Of a stretch of DNA of 64,000 nucleotides, positions 35,110-48,249 are shown one piece after another. The stretch spans positions 8,792,116-8,856,115 of the forward strand of contig JACYXH010000772.1 of assembly GCA_026745465.1 (NCBI GenBank), in the 5' to 3' direction. The translations under genes and the position numbers were made by a program. This stretch comes from Lota lota (taxonomy: Eukaryota > Chordata > Actinopteri > Gadiformes > Lotidae). Numbering within the stretch: the stretch's first letter is position 1; the number at the start of each line of letters is the position of its first letter. The notes under the pieces were generated by a model. That model had not been told where the DNA came from, searched no databases, and saw only the letters and a program-made list of their open reading frames with translations.

Positions 35110-35860
35110 TGAAGCCTTAGATTTCACGTTATGAGTGATTTAAGATTTCTTTACGCTTGACATTTTTGCAAACAGCAGGGGAAACTATCCATATTTGGCA
35201 CATTGAGAGCGGAAATGTAATGGCCGTGGTAGTATATTGCCAAAACTCATTAATATTCAATTTCTAATAACTTTTAAAAGAAATAAAACTGTTGAACAGG
35301 ACCTCTCAAAAGACATAATATGGAGATGAAGTAGCCACTGAGATCCTAACCGAACAATTAAAAACAGTATTGGCTTTGTATTACAAGAATTAAATCACAA
35401 TTCTAATGCTGGTGGGTCACTGAATGCTGAATGCTGGCTGGTCTTCTTTGCATCGAACCACTGCGAGCCACCTATAGGCCTTTAGATTAACTACATGTAG
35501 TAGCTTCACAAACAGGCTGCCATGGCTTCCACTTGATCTGAACTGAATGGTCAATTGGTTGCCATAACAACTTTCTCTGCTCACACAATCTATCTCACAT
35601 ACTGGATACTTCACCTACGCAGTGTGAAGTGTGAATTTCCCCTCATATTTGTAGCATGACACAAACAACAACAATAATCACAGTTTAAATGAAGCAAAGC
35701 ACAATGAGTATTAATGTAGAAAAGCTGTATTTGGTCACTTCAAATGGGACTCAAGTCTATTTTGGAAGCGGAAATTCCCAACATAATTTTGCGTCCGTCC
35801 TGACACGGCCGTGAGCTTTGGGCTGTACCCTCTGACGCAGGCTGTTATTTGGGGAGTCGG
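35110..35860. other. unannotated intronic sequence
   Basis: No gene recognised. Confidence 0.35.
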
Positions 35861-35866
35861 CGGTCC

Positions 35867-35893
35867 GGGGGGGGGGTGGGGGGGGGGGGGGGG
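35867..35893. repeat. poly-G tract with one T interruption
   Basis: G run interrupted once (GGGTGGG). Confidence 0.9.
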
Positions 35894-36044
35894 TTTGATA
35901 TCTCAGACAGTCTGGATGATGGCTCCCCTCGAACACCAACAATCATCCTATTAGCTTGCAGACCCGTGATCACAACATAAACAACAGCTGGGAGCTTGAA
36001 CGCATTGCTATCGGTCACGGGGCAGACGTCTGTGACCATAAAGT

Positions 36045-36240
36045 GCTCCTCTCCTCTCCACTCCTCTCCTCTCACTCTTCCTCTCCTATCCTCTCCCCTT
36101 GCTCTCACCTTGTTCCTCTTTTCACTCCTCTCTTGCTCTCTCTCTCTTGTCCTCGTTCTCCTCGCCTCTTCTCTCCACTTGCTCATTCAACCTCTCCTCT
36201 CATCGGCCCTTTCTCCTCTCTCCTCCTCTTTTTCCTATTC
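36045..36240. repeat. pyrimidine tract (CTCCTCTC)
   Basis: About 190 bp of C and T on the plus strand. Confidence 0.8.
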
Positions 36241-36429
36241 CTATTTTTCAAACAGCTCTGCTATTTAACTGGGTATTAAAACAATAGAGAAAACTAATCC
36301 AAGAATGAATTCAGCCGCCATGTTTACCGTTGACCACATGCCTGCTGTCATGGATACGTCAAGTGTTGGGGAAGGGAAGGGGGGCGTGTTGACACAGTAC
36401 CATGATATCACTTGGTCAGCCACAGAGGG

Positions 36430-36600
<171 letters not shown>

Positions 36601-37047
36601 GTCAGGTCACATGGGCCAATTACTCAATCTGGGCATCTGTAGCGCTTATATATTTTGTACGTGTACATGTATGTGAGTCGCTGTGTGTATACACATATGT
36701 GGGTATGTGTGTATATGTGTATGACTGTATCATGTGTAGATGTGTGTGTGTGTGTGTGTGTGTCTATATGTGTGTTTAGGTGCACAATATACTCTTCTTT
36801 CTCACTGCTGTACTATCCCGATATGGTAACTTGTCTAAGCATGATCAGACATCTTCTGACAACTGTCGCATCTGACCACACTTGAGTCCTTGTATTTTGT
36901 ATTTCAAATTGTGGCCCTAAATAAACAATTTAAGTGAATGTTTGTGTGTGTGTGAGCGGGTAGGGGGGTGCATTAGATACATGATGGGATGGGAAACGTC
37001 CAGGGGAGATGGACAATGCAACAGGAGAGAGAGTGATGACCAGGACT

Positions 37048-37435
37048 TAGAACAGTCTCTCTGGGTCTCCTGTCCTCTGAGGACTTCAGGGTGAAGGTCT
37101 TTCTGGGTCTCCTGTCCTCTGAGGACTTCAGGGTGAAGGTCTCTCTGGGTCTCCTGTCCTCTGAGGACTTCAGGGTGAAGGTCTTTCTGGGTCTCCTGTC
37201 CTCTGAGGACTTCAGGGTGAAGGTCTTTCTGGGTCTCCTGTCCTCTGAGGACTTCAGGGTGAAGGTCTCTCTGGGTCTCCTGTCCTCTGAGGACTTCAGG
37301 GTGAAGGTCTTTCTGGGTCTCCTGTCCTCTGAGGACTTCAGGGTGAAGGTCTCTCTGGGTCTCCTGTCCTCTGAGGACTTCAGGGTGAAGGTCTCTCTGG
37401 GTCTCCTGTCCTCTGAGGACTTCAGGGTGAAGGTC
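37048..37435. repeat. 42-bp minisatellite, 9 copies, two variants
   Basis: The unit contains CTGGGTCTCCTGTCCTCTGA and GGACTTCAGGGTGAAGGTC. Copies are almost identical and differ mainly at one site, CTCTCTGG or CTTTCTGG, in a mixed order. The period is again 42 bp, so both strands stay open (minus-strand peptide unit DLHPEVLRGQETQR). No protein is implied. Confidence 0.97.
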
Positions 37436-37439
37436 AATA

Positions 37440-39060
37440 CATTGATAATCCTGCATCTTCAATTATTTCATAAAAAAAATACATTCATGACATAAAACGT
37501 TTTATTTTAAAAGTTTCATTCGTTTATTCATTATTTCGCCGTGTTATTTTCCTGAAGTCTGAAGGCGAGGGGTCACTCTAAGAATTCTCCTTTCCTCTCT
37601 CTTCAAACAGTTTGAAAGTTTGAGCATGGCACTTCATTTTGCCCTCTCTGGGTTTCTCCCAGTGCAACAGTTTTAGTTTTTAGCTTTAAACTTGACCCGT
37701 GGTAGAAAGTGCTGCTACTGAAGTGATGAAACAAAAAAGACAGAAAAAATCCCACAAACAGGGGGAAGGACAGAATGAGCGAGACAGACCCAGAACAGAT
37801 CTACTTTAATAAACCCTACAGCACACACACTATAATCTCTGACCTCTAAACACGCACGGTAGGGGGCCCTTGTGCCCCCGTTGTCTGTGGAAACTGTAAT
37901 TTCTTCCAATTTTCCAACCGAGAAGATCAGCAGAGCATCACAAAGGATGAGAGAGAAGAAAGAAAGATATGTGGAGTTGTTTTGTTACGGTGTCTTGCTT
38001 CCTGTTATTTTGTTGCACTGTGCCGTTGCCCTATTGGTTTGAGAAAAGGCAGTACACAGTTCTATTAAAACAGTATTGAATACACAGTACTATTTAAACT
38101 AGACAGTACACAGTACTATTGGAAAAGTGTTGAAGGATAGAGAGTACTCATGACTCTCTAAACACTATCGATAAAAGGCTATGCAATACACAGTACATTT
38201 AAAACCCTATCGATTAAAGTTATATTGAAACGATGAGCCATCAAGGAACTGAACATCTGTACACGCATGGGAAGGATCAGCTCTCATAATTATATTATTT
38301 GACTCTTCTCTCTGTCCTGCGTCATGTAATGTGACATATTTTTGCTTTTCACAAATATCTCAGGACTCATTTTCTAGTAGGATACATTCAGAGATGTTCC
38401 CTGATTTATGGAAATGATGGAATCCGATTAATTTCATAGTCTAATGCGCTCATAAATATCCAGAACAACTCAAATAGATAACAAAAATCTCTATTTCAGT
38501 ATACTTCTATGCTCTTTTGTCGGCAGTCAGCATCCGAATGACTCAAGGTCATTCGTAACTTACTTCCGCGAAAAAAGTTCACAATATCAAACAGGACACG
38601 GTGATTACAGCTGCACTTATACTTTACTGTTTATTTAACGGTACTCCCGAGTATTATATCAGCGAGGTGGAACCGGTCCCAAAATAGAACTACAAAACAC
38701 AATGATAAAACCCTCGAGTGATCGCGGACCCCCTCAGTGGAACCGCCTGTAAAACCAACTGTACCGCCATTACCGATACATCTGCCCACACGCCCAACAC
38801 CCCATAACCCCAAGATTGGTCCGTTTAACAAGGAAGCACACATTACACGCGGGGCACCGATGCGTACATGCTGCAAAACAATATTTCACCTACACGGTGT
38901 AAATGCCAAGGTTGGTTGGTACACACACACACACACGCGCACGTGAGTGCACGCACACGCACACACAGGGACGGAACTATCTAGAAGGAGAAGACAACTT
39001 TTTTAAATGACTCGGGTGAAGGGAGTGACAGGGCTTGTAAAGAAAATGCTCGGTCACAAC
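37440..39060. other. unannotated intronic sequence
   Basis: Degenerate ACAGTACTATT repeats occur at 38050-38215. No gene recognised. Confidence 0.4.
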
Positions 39061-39068
39061 AAGACACG

Positions 39069-39105
<37 letters not shown>
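39069..39105. repeat. poly-C tract, 37 bp
   Basis: Uninterrupted C run between ACACG and GGGACC. Confidence 0.95.
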
Positions 39106-39107
<2 letters not shown>

Positions 39108-39195
39108 GACCAGCAAGAGTTTATAGTCAACAAACACACAGCCGGGAGTCTATGAATTCAGCTTTCACTAGCAGCTTTAGCTTTTTACCTGCTGG

Positions 39196-39421
<226 letters not shown>

Positions 39422-39711
39422 CCAGCTCCCTGGCTATGTTAACTTTGGTCGCTGTGGTATAAAAAGTGAATGTCAAGTTGTTTCGCTTCTCTGGGGAATA
39501 ATATTTAAGTCGTCTACGCTTGTACATTTACGGCTGTCATTGATGGGAAAAAGAATAATGCCCAATTAGGTCAGAGTAAAAATAGCCCAGCAAATAAATC
39601 ATGTTCTTGTCCTGAGCGCCGGAGAGCAGTCACTGTCAGGTGCTGCGCAGATGAAATTACACTTTCCATGGGGAACGTGGACCATGTAGTTCATTACTCC
39701 ATTTCTACAGA

Positions 39712-39895
39712 AACACAGAGAGAGAGGGAGAGAGAGAGAGGGGAAGGGAAAGAGATAGAGAAGGACAGGGAGGGAGAGAGAGAGGAAGGAAAAGAGATAG
39801 AAAGGGAGAGAGAAGGACAGGGAGGGAGAGATAGAGAGGAAGGAAAAGAGAGGGACAGACGGTGGGGTGGAGGAAGAGGAAAGAGAGGGAAAAGT
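39712..39895. repeat. purine-rich tract (GAGAGGAAGG)
   Basis: About 180 bp of A and G, with a repeat of roughly 60 bp based on GGACAGGGAGGGAGAGA. Confidence 0.8.
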
Positions 39896-39987
39896 GTGTT
39901 CATTGCAGTTTTCTACCACTACCACTATTTTTGACAACAGAAGCTCGGCTTGAAGAAAAAGTCCCACCGCCAGGCCGCGGAAAGGAA

Positions 39988-40011
39988 GGAGAGAGAGAGA
40001 CAGAGAGAGAC

Positions 40012-40094
<83 letters not shown>

Positions 40095-40096
40095 CT
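39988..40096. repeat. (GA)n microsatellite with GACA interruptions
   Basis: GAGAGACAGAGAGAGACAG-type start, then about 70 bp of pure GA. Confidence 0.95.
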
Positions 40097-40099
40097 CAC

Positions 40100-41630
40100 C
40101 CAGCTTCTCTCTGTGCAACGGGCTTCCCTGTGCTCACGTGGGAAAAACCTTGCAGGAGTCCTGGGTTTTACTGCTCTGTGCAAAACACACAACTTAATTT
40201 ATTGACGACATGCAAAAAAAAAAAAAAACAAGGAGAAGTACTCTTACTCTTGCCATTGCCATTGCGAAGGAAACTTTTCTTAAAACTGAATCGATACGTT
40301 TCAATGAATATACTGGATATAAAAGGCCCAGTTGGTCCTGTGTTTAGTTTGACTTAATCACCCCAGGTGAAATGAAGGTGTAAGTGGAAGGAGGTGATGG
40401 TTTGTGGAGAACAAAAGACCGCACATATGTGCCCCCTTTCTTGATGTTGCTTGGGGGAGTTTAAAGCGTTGCAGAGGGACGCTTCAAACTAGCAAATGAC
40501 ATTCAACACGAGTCTGTGCAAGGTTGTCGCTTAAATTCCTCAGCTCTAAATAATAAATCATAATAAGCACATAGAGCAAGAAAATATCTGAGTTATAAAT
40601 ACCTGAAACCTATCACCTGGTTTGGATCCCAAAGTGTATAGAAAGCGACGTCTTTCCATCGTCATCTGAACAACCAGTTATGACCAGTTCAGTACCTGAA
40701 CTGCAACACCATTCGCTTCTAGACTCCAGTCTGGGCAAGCACCACACCCACCCCCTGAGCCCCAGACACGGAGGGAAGAGGGATAAAGCGTAGAGCGGGC
40801 TTCATTAAGAACCAGCGAGGCTTGTGTATGAACATCAATATACGTCAGGAGAGCTCTGACGCACCCACCCCTCCACTCCTTTCAACCTCCACCTCCACCC
40901 AATTCCCTCCACCACCCGTCCCTCAGATCCCCGCGCCGCACATGTAAACATTACCCATAAGGCCGCAGTCAGCTTGCCGGTCCCCCTCCCCCTCTTTTGT
41001 CTGAAGCTATCAAACCACGCTCTTATATTACCTGGTCTGCTGAAGCAAACACGGATAAGCCGTCTGACGGCAGATTTAGCTTCATTATATCTTTCTGTCA
41101 GAAATAGGGTTTGGGAGGGGGTTTGGGTTATCGATGAGCACAGGGAGTAAGAGTAACTAATCTTTAGAGTTGTTCCTACCGGTAGGGGAACCGTCTGACT
41201 ACATATGCAGGCGAGGTTACGATGTTTCTGCAGGACGAGTAAATCGGGGACACGAATGTATCTATAATGGTATATGGTTAAAAACAGCAGATACATTGAC
41301 ATTATTCCATAGGATGGGGCTAGATACGACTGGGCCTGGTCACGTCGTGGGTACAGCTTATCTCGCAGTACATCCAAAGTGATCCAATTTTCTGATTTAG
41401 TCAATTCTGGTTCTGGTTTCCCTGAGTGAAGGTGTACAGTCATATGGATGCCTCAATCTGTTTACTATCCCCCGTTTCTCTCTTCTGTGGACAATAAACA
41501 GTTTGTGTTAAAACCCAGAATTCCATTACCTTGTCAATATGAAGGTATGGGGTAAATATAAAAGATGAGTTATTTTTATTTTGTGACCACTGCTGCCCGT
41601 GGCCCGGCGCTCTGGGCTGCAGTAGTGTTG
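40100..41630. other. unannotated intronic sequence
   Basis: The 202-codon minus-strand frame at 40835-41443 is not low-complexity but matches no family I know; its length is near chance for a window this size. Nothing else is supported. Confidence 0.35.
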
Positions 41631-41637
41631 AGCGGTA

Positions 41638-41755
41638 CACACACACACACACACACACCAGCAGACACACACACACACACACGCAGAGACATACACACAC
41701 ACACCCCAGCAGACACACACAAACACACACACTGAGACCCACGTACACATGCAGA

Positions 41756-41800
<45 letters not shown>
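41638..41800. repeat. (CA)n tract with CAGCAGACAC interruptions
   Basis: CA-rich sequence with regular CCAGCAGACACAC and GCAGAGACA interruptions, and a pure 42-bp end. Confidence 0.9.
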
Positions 41801-41804
41801 CCCT

Positions 41805-43790
41805 CTCACTCTTCTGCTTTATGGCCTGGCTGAGCCCTATCCTCCGTTCTCAGCACACATTTCATAACCATCCGGGAAGAAGATATACAACTAAAGAAAT
41901 ATCTGCAAATAAATGAAAAAGAAATTTGGGCTTCCCAAAATGCAGAGCATTGAAAGAGGGCCGCCATGAATTCACATGGAAAATGAGAATTTATTGGTGC
42001 TGGCTACTTTATGGAAATATCAAATGGCATATTTCCTCTGCCATTTGCCAAGTTCCCCCCGTGTTTAGATGGAGGAAGATCCATTTCTGACAGAAACCGC
42101 TTTTTCATCCCTCACAGCTCAGCTCGTCCTCTGGAGCTCGCCGTAATACCTCAACCAAAACCATCCTTTCTCTCTCGCTCCTCTCCTCTGCCAGGAAGAA
42201 GAAAGACGGCTATTTATTCCTTGAAGAGGAGCGCTAATATACGAGGCTACCGCATCCGTACAAACGGTCCGAATGGATTGAAGATGCCGCCTCTGAATCG
42301 TTACTGCTAATGTAGCAAAGATTCAGCAAATAAACCACATTTAAAATGATTCATATTTCAGGTGTTTTTTATTTATTTATCACAATGCTGTAAACAAGCA
42401 GCTTGATTATGAAAGGACTGCATGGCAGAGATCAGTGGAAGGGATGTTGGCGAACCAAAAATCCTGGCATTGGGAGGGCGTTCCTGGCTACCAGCAAACC
42501 ACGGCACGTGCTTCCGACCGTTTGGCGCCGCCATCGCAGCCGACCGTGAAAAGAAAACGAAAAAAGATGCCCGGTCTCGTCTCTAGTGTGTACATTGTTG
42601 GGACAAGCCGCTACATCACATGGGCGCCATCATGGGGGCCCACGGCGCTGTAATCATGTTTGCTCCTCCCCCTGGCTTGAGGTGATGCTAGCAGGGGGAG
42701 GGGGGGGGGGGGTCTGGGGGTTGGCAACGACTTTATTTCATGTTATTCCACGCGGCCACCGCTTGACTCTTCCCCCCCCCTGCGGGAGGGTGTTCTGTTT
42801 AATTATGGACACTCAGAACATCAGTCAGTACTAATGTTGTTCTGGTCTCACTATGGGTGGTGGTGGGGGAGGGAGGGGGGGGGGGAGTCTACGAGTCTGC
42901 CTGCCCACTGCCTCAACCTCCCACTGAGGATTCAAAACGAGGTTCACCAAAAGTTTAGCAGTGCAAGACGCGAGCAGTGCAGAAAAAACATTTAGTTAAC
43001 TACAGTCTTGCAACGCATGTTTAGCCAAAGTCTGTCTACTAGTTGTTCAATGAGGAAATACTTTAAAGAGCGGTTTCTCAGAGACAATTGTTTTTGGTCT
43101 CTAAGACACCTTTTCTTTTTACAAAAAAGGTTCCTTCTTTGGTTTTCTGCGAGTCAGGAGATGCAGTGTGGTGGTTAGTGGTGACGAATGCTCTTTTTTT
43201 CTGTGTTGACAAAAATGGTAAGTTGTACGATGTACACTACTACAGTATTGTACTACAGGCAGCACCTTTGCTGGTTTCTAGGAGCTGAAGGGCAGCACGT
43301 TGAAAGCTACCTTCATATAGCGTCCTGTCCGACTAGGTTCTCCTGGACAGAGGGACAGACAGACGGAGGGATGTTGAGGCAGCCTTCTGCAGTATCTTAC
43401 AGCATAAGGTGTGCATGGTATGTTGCATTCCTTAGGGATAACAACTGCGAGATTTGTGTTACTTTTGGTAACAAGCTGTAATTTGTGTGATACAAGCGTG
43501 TGTGTGTGTGTGTACAGTATATAAGTATACCACTCCCTCTGAGGCAACGGGGTTAGGCTCCGTACTGCTTGATGTTATTATAAAACTGCTGAATCGCCTC
43601 CCCTCCATTGGCTAATGCAGCAGCGTCTGCCTTTAATTCATCCTGTGTTCTTTGTTTCAAAGCAGAGGGAAGCAGGCTTATCATCCCTGCTCAGATTTCT
43701 CTGAAATAACAAGCCGCCCGGCAGATTAATTGCAATGGTTCTGTGAACAAAACAGAAGTGATTTTTCCAAAAATATGCTGCTAATGACTG
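41805..43790. other. intronic sequence with G-rich patches
   Basis: 41930-42310 is repeat-free and could be conserved non-coding sequence. G runs occur at 42694-42712 and 42865-42884. No gene recognised. Confidence 0.35.
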
Positions 43791-43844
43791 TTTTGTCCTC
43801 TCGCCTTTTCTCTCTCCCCCGCTGTTTGTCTGCGTGCATGCAGA

Positions 43845-43942
43845 CACACACACACAAACACAAACACACACGTGTGTGTGTGTGTGTATGTGTATGTGTG
43901 AGTGTGTATGTGTGTATGTTTGGTGTGTATGTGTGTATGTTT

Positions 43943-43993
<51 letters not shown>
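43845..43993. repeat. (CA)n to (GT)n palindromic microsatellite
   Basis: CA-rich sequence meets GT-rich sequence at ACACACACGTGTGTGTGTGT (near 43870), then continues as GT with GTATGTTTGGTGTGTATGTG repeats and a pure end of about 46 bp. Confidence 0.9.
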
Positions 43994-43999
<6 letters not shown>

Positions 44000-44149
44000 C
44001 AGTCAGTAACACCCAGTCTGTGAAAATATAAACAAAAAAACAATAGAAATACACACAGATGGCTGGGGTCAAAACTGAATCCATCACTCATCGTTATTTC
44101 CATTAAACAAACTATTACAAAAGAAAGGCTAAAAAAATTAAAATTAGAC

Positions 44150-44470
44150 CCCAGCCGTAGTCTGGGAATAGATAAAGACTATATTTATCACCACGACAGC
44201 GGTTCCTCCCCCAATTACCGCCGGTGTCTCCAGATAGACGCTGCGGACGGTCAGGCCCGCAGAATGCAAAGTAACCCGGCCAGTGAAGCAAACACATGTT
44301 CTCCACGGTTGCAGCCGCGGACCTTTGGCTCCAAGCGTTGCCGAGGCCGCCAGCTCATCTTGGCAGAGCCCCGGCAAAGTACGTCCGGGGCGTGCTGATT
44401 CCAGGATGGCCGCTCATCTCCATAATCCGGCCTGGTGCGCCGGGCCCGGTTTAATGAGGGACGGGGGTGG
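44150..44470. promoter_or_regulatory. CpG-rich patch
   Basis: CG dinucleotides cluster here (for example GCTGCGGACGG, GCAGCCGCGG, CGTCCGGGGCG). It may be a small CpG island. No promoter element or open frame is convincing. Confidence 0.2.
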
Positions 44471-45039
44471 GGGGGAATTCGTAACAACAGCGGCTTAAGC
44501 CCCTTCAGCGTCCCTGCACTACAGGGGGGCTGACACAGCCCCAAACCGGGGGGGGATTTCAACCAGTGACTGCATGAAATAATAATCACTATACTGTACA
44601 ATATATAGTCATTTCACTATTCGGTCACAGTCACTTTTGTCCTAAGGGACCTGCAGTGAGATCAGTAATATGTCATTCAGGAGGAGGTAGGTGGTTTACA
44701 TAGTGGTTCTCCAACCTTTTTTGGCCTGCAACCCAATTTTTAGGTTTGATCGTCACCATTTCCTGGTTTGGTTAAGGGAGTAGTCATGGGTCACATGTTT
44801 AAGGAAAAGTGATTCACAGCATGCCATCACGCAACAGCCGGAGAGGACGAAGACCAATTTTCTAAATGTGCATTCGCTTCTTGCATATGTGTGCATATAC
44901 ATGTGTGCATCCGCCAGCTAACGGTTGCATTACGGTGGCCATATCTGCCAACACGGTTACAGCTCTGTTTTCTGTACACCTGAGCAGATGGACCTCCCCA
45001 CCCCCCCACGGTGCACTCCTGGTGGGAGCGGAGCTAACA

Positions 45040-45150
45040 CGACCCCCCCCCCCCCCACACACACACACAAACACACACACACTTGCAAACACATAGAGAC
45101 AGAAACACACACATGCAAATATTCACACACACACACGCACACACATAAAT

Positions 45151-45188
<38 letters not shown>
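45040..45188. repeat. C run and (CA)n tract
   Basis: Thirteen C followed by imperfect CA repeats with AAACAC and CATGCAAATA interruptions. Confidence 0.9.
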
Positions 45189-45190
<2 letters not shown>

Positions 45191-45199
45191 TGCCCAACA

Positions 45200-46600
45200 T
45201 CAACAGCTTTTCTTCTCTGGATTCAGACCAACGCGGTCGTCGAGGTGCTGGGGATTAAGTAGGTTGAGACGCGGTGGGTGGTGGTGGGGGGGAGCGAGAG
45301 TGTTCGATGCTTCATTAGCTTCTGGCGAGGATGGGTGTGAGGCACCCATACCCACCTACCCACCCACCCAGCCAGCCCTGTGGTGTCAAAACACTTCTAA
45401 TACAATCCTCTTTCGTTATTAAGCGCCACGCCATTCATCTTTGTTCTTTTCTCCCATTAGTCCCTTTTTTTCTTCGTTCAAGAGGAGGCTGAGAATGATT
45501 ATTTGACGGATCAAATCAATTGTTCGCGTAATGCCTGGACGGTGGTCTCCGACCACGGCCAGCTTAATGTTTTTAATCGGCCCCGGAACAGCAGAGCGTT
45601 CACGGGAGTCCACTCAGACGGGGGTCTTAATGGCTACGTGTTAAGTACAAAAAAACACGGGAAAAGAAATAAGATATGGAATCAAGTACTGCCGCATGGC
45701 CACAATGACTGCAGCCGAGGGAAGAGAGAAGCTTGTTAAACTGATTATTCTCTCTTATTTTCTTTTAGTTCTTTCTCTTGGCTTGGCGGTGAATAGACTA
45801 TACTATCAATTCACAACATTTCAAAACTCTTCGATTTCACGACTATGGAGATCAGATCAGAAAGGGCCCGTCTGTGCTGACTTCACCAGAGATGTCTCCT
45901 CTAATGAGAACATTAACAGCGAATACTAACCAGTTTCCTCTCCTCCTTTGGTCTCTTAGAGAGCATCTTCCATCCAGGGTGTGACCTCAATGTGAACAGC
46001 TCTAACATGTCTGCCTTGTTAAAATCATAAACTCAAGAAATTTCCTCTAAACGTGTGTATCAAGTGACCTGTCTTGACACAGGTAGGTTGGGTTTTAACA
46101 TGCAACCCAGAAGTTGACCGTGTGTTCCCAGTGAATATCACATAATATTACTATGTGTGTGTGTGTGGTTCATTTTAATGATGTTGCATGCTTAGCACAC
46201 ATTTTAAAATATACTATAAATTAGGTGTTTTCTGGCTCTTAAAAGGGGCTGGAGACGACCAATCCTAGTGCATGTTGTGAGCAGGAGGTGACCTGATGGC
46301 TGTGATTGGTTGTATTTGGTTGTGTTTGGTTGTGTTTGTCTAGGCTTCAGCAATGCTGTGGTCTTCAAGCCAGAGCAAACTGAGCAGATTATCCTGGATC
46401 TGAACCACAGACACATCGGGCCACGGTGCTAACTCTTCTCAATCATGTAGGATCTACACTCCACTGTCACCGACAAGACACAAGAAACAGACAAACTCAC
46501 ACACAAACAAACAGGAACATATGGCTGGCATCAAAATGACTTTGGCGTGACCCTTCATCCAATCAGGCTGGATTATGCAGTGTTATTTTGGAGAGCTGTT
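45200..46600. other. unannotated intronic sequence
   Basis: 45420-45900 is repeat-free. A short TTGGTTGTGTTTGG repeat lies at 46300-46340. No gene recognised. Confidence 0.35.
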
Positions 46601-46619
46601 CTGCATCTGACCTCTGCTG

Positions 46620-46885
46620 GCAGGACATAAAGGGCAGACAGACAGACAGAGAGGAAGGTTGGGATGGATTCAGTTTACACTGAGAGAGAGAAAGACAGGT
46701 TGAAAGGGTGGGCTCTGAGAGACACCAGTGGAGGGGGTTTAGAGAGACAGACAGGTTGGGAGGCTTTGTGCACTGAGAGAAGGCTATGGTGTAATGACAG
46801 ACAGGTAAGAATGCTCTGAGACAGACATTATGGGGGTCTTGGAGAGACAGACAGCTGAGTGGTTTTGAGAGACAGACAGGTGGGC
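46620..46885. repeat. degenerate GAGAGACAGACAGGTTGGG minisatellite
   Basis: About six to seven irregular units carrying GAGACAGACAGG, separated by 25-50 bp. Confidence 0.65.
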
Positions 46886-46944
46886 CAGCAGGCTGTTCTC
46901 TTTGACTCCTCTAGGACGACAGAGGACCACCGGTGCGTCACAAT

Positions 46945-46969
46945 CCCCCCCCCCCCCCCCCCCCCCCCC
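46945..46969. repeat. poly-C tract, 25 bp
   Basis: Uninterrupted C run. Confidence 0.95.
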
Positions 46970-47054
46970 GTCCCTTTACCCCCTCCTCCTCACTCCCCGC
47001 CACCGGGGGCACTCAAGTGGAACAGACCAACGCCTCGGCGCACACTCTCCCCTG

Positions 47055-47570
47055 GGTGTGTGTGCCAGGATGTATGTCACTATGTATGTGTGTCACAGTG
47101 CACACAGTCTGTGTGTGTGTGACATTGTGTGTGTCACACAGGGTGTGTGAGTGTTATTGTGTCAGAGTTTATATGTATATACGTGTGTGTGTGTTTGTGC
47201 CTGTATGTGTCAGTTGTACACATATTTACATATATACATATACATACATACATATATATACACATACACATATACATATATATACATACACACATATATA
47301 TATATATACATATATACACATACATATATACATATATATATACACATATATATGTGTGTTTGTGTTTATTTGCATATTTGTGTGGCTGTGTGTAAATGTG
47401 TGTGCATGCATGCGCACGTGCACATGTATGAGAATGCACACACACACACACACACACTCATATGCGTGCGTGTGGGTGTGTGTTTTTTTGTGTGTATATG
47501 TGTGCATTGTGTGTGTGTCTGTACACATGTGTGTACATGTGTGGGTTTGTGTGTGCATATGTGTGTGTGC
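47055..47570. repeat. GT-rich, then TA/CA-rich, then GT-rich compound tract
   Basis: GT-rich flanks enclose a TATACATATACACATA block (47215-47350). These produce the long Cys/Val and Ile/Tyr/His frames seen here. Confidence 0.9.
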
Positions 47571-47794
47571 AAGAACAGCCAAGTGCAGGGACCTGGAGGC
47601 TAGGGACTGTCTGATGTGATATATTCCCTTCCCAGTCTGCTGGGGGGTGTCGGGCCTCCTACCACATGCCCCACTGTTTATCTTCCAGACCCCGTGGCCC
47701 AGCCCTTCCTGTGGGCCCCAAGCCTCTGCCTCTCCCCTCTCACCCCAATCACCAGATAGACCACCGCGCAGACCCCTGCATAATGAGATCTAGA

Positions 47795-48240
47795 TACAGG
47801 TGCTCACTCACTCATTCATGTATCCATTCATCAGCTCATAGGACTAATGGATTTATTCACCAATTCACTCATATTGTTAACTCATTTACTCGCTCATTCA
47901 TTCAGTCATCCAGTCACCAACTCACTCATTAGTTCATTCATTCATTTAGCTGCTTTCTGAACTAATTACCTTCTGACGCATTCTGTCACTCACACACTTG
48001 GCTCTTCCATTCACCGACTCATTAATTAAATCACTCATTCAAACACAATGCCAACTACACAGCAATCTCATTCATGCAACTGCTTTTTCACTCACTAACA
48101 CATTCTCTCATTTAGTCGTTTAAACACATCAACTATATGACTTATATCTTATTATTGGATCTCCAATCATTTGAGTTACAGGTTTTTCACTCATTTACTC
48201 ATTAACTCACACATTCTGTCACTCATTCATTCATTCAAAG
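47795..48240. repeat. degenerate TCATTCACTCAT tetranucleotide tract
   Basis: About 440 bp rich in CTCATTCATTCA and TTCACTCA words; an old, decayed tetranucleotide array. Confidence 0.65.
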
Positions 48241-48249
48241 AAAACATTC

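Noticed and set aside
37048..37435. Repeat protein with a 14-residue unit
   Set aside because: Both strands are open because the period is a multiple of three; no start, splice or domain evidence.
40835..41443. 202-codon minus-strand frame as a gene
   Set aside because: Not low-complexity, but no recognisable domain and no splice context; its length is near chance for a 64-kb window.
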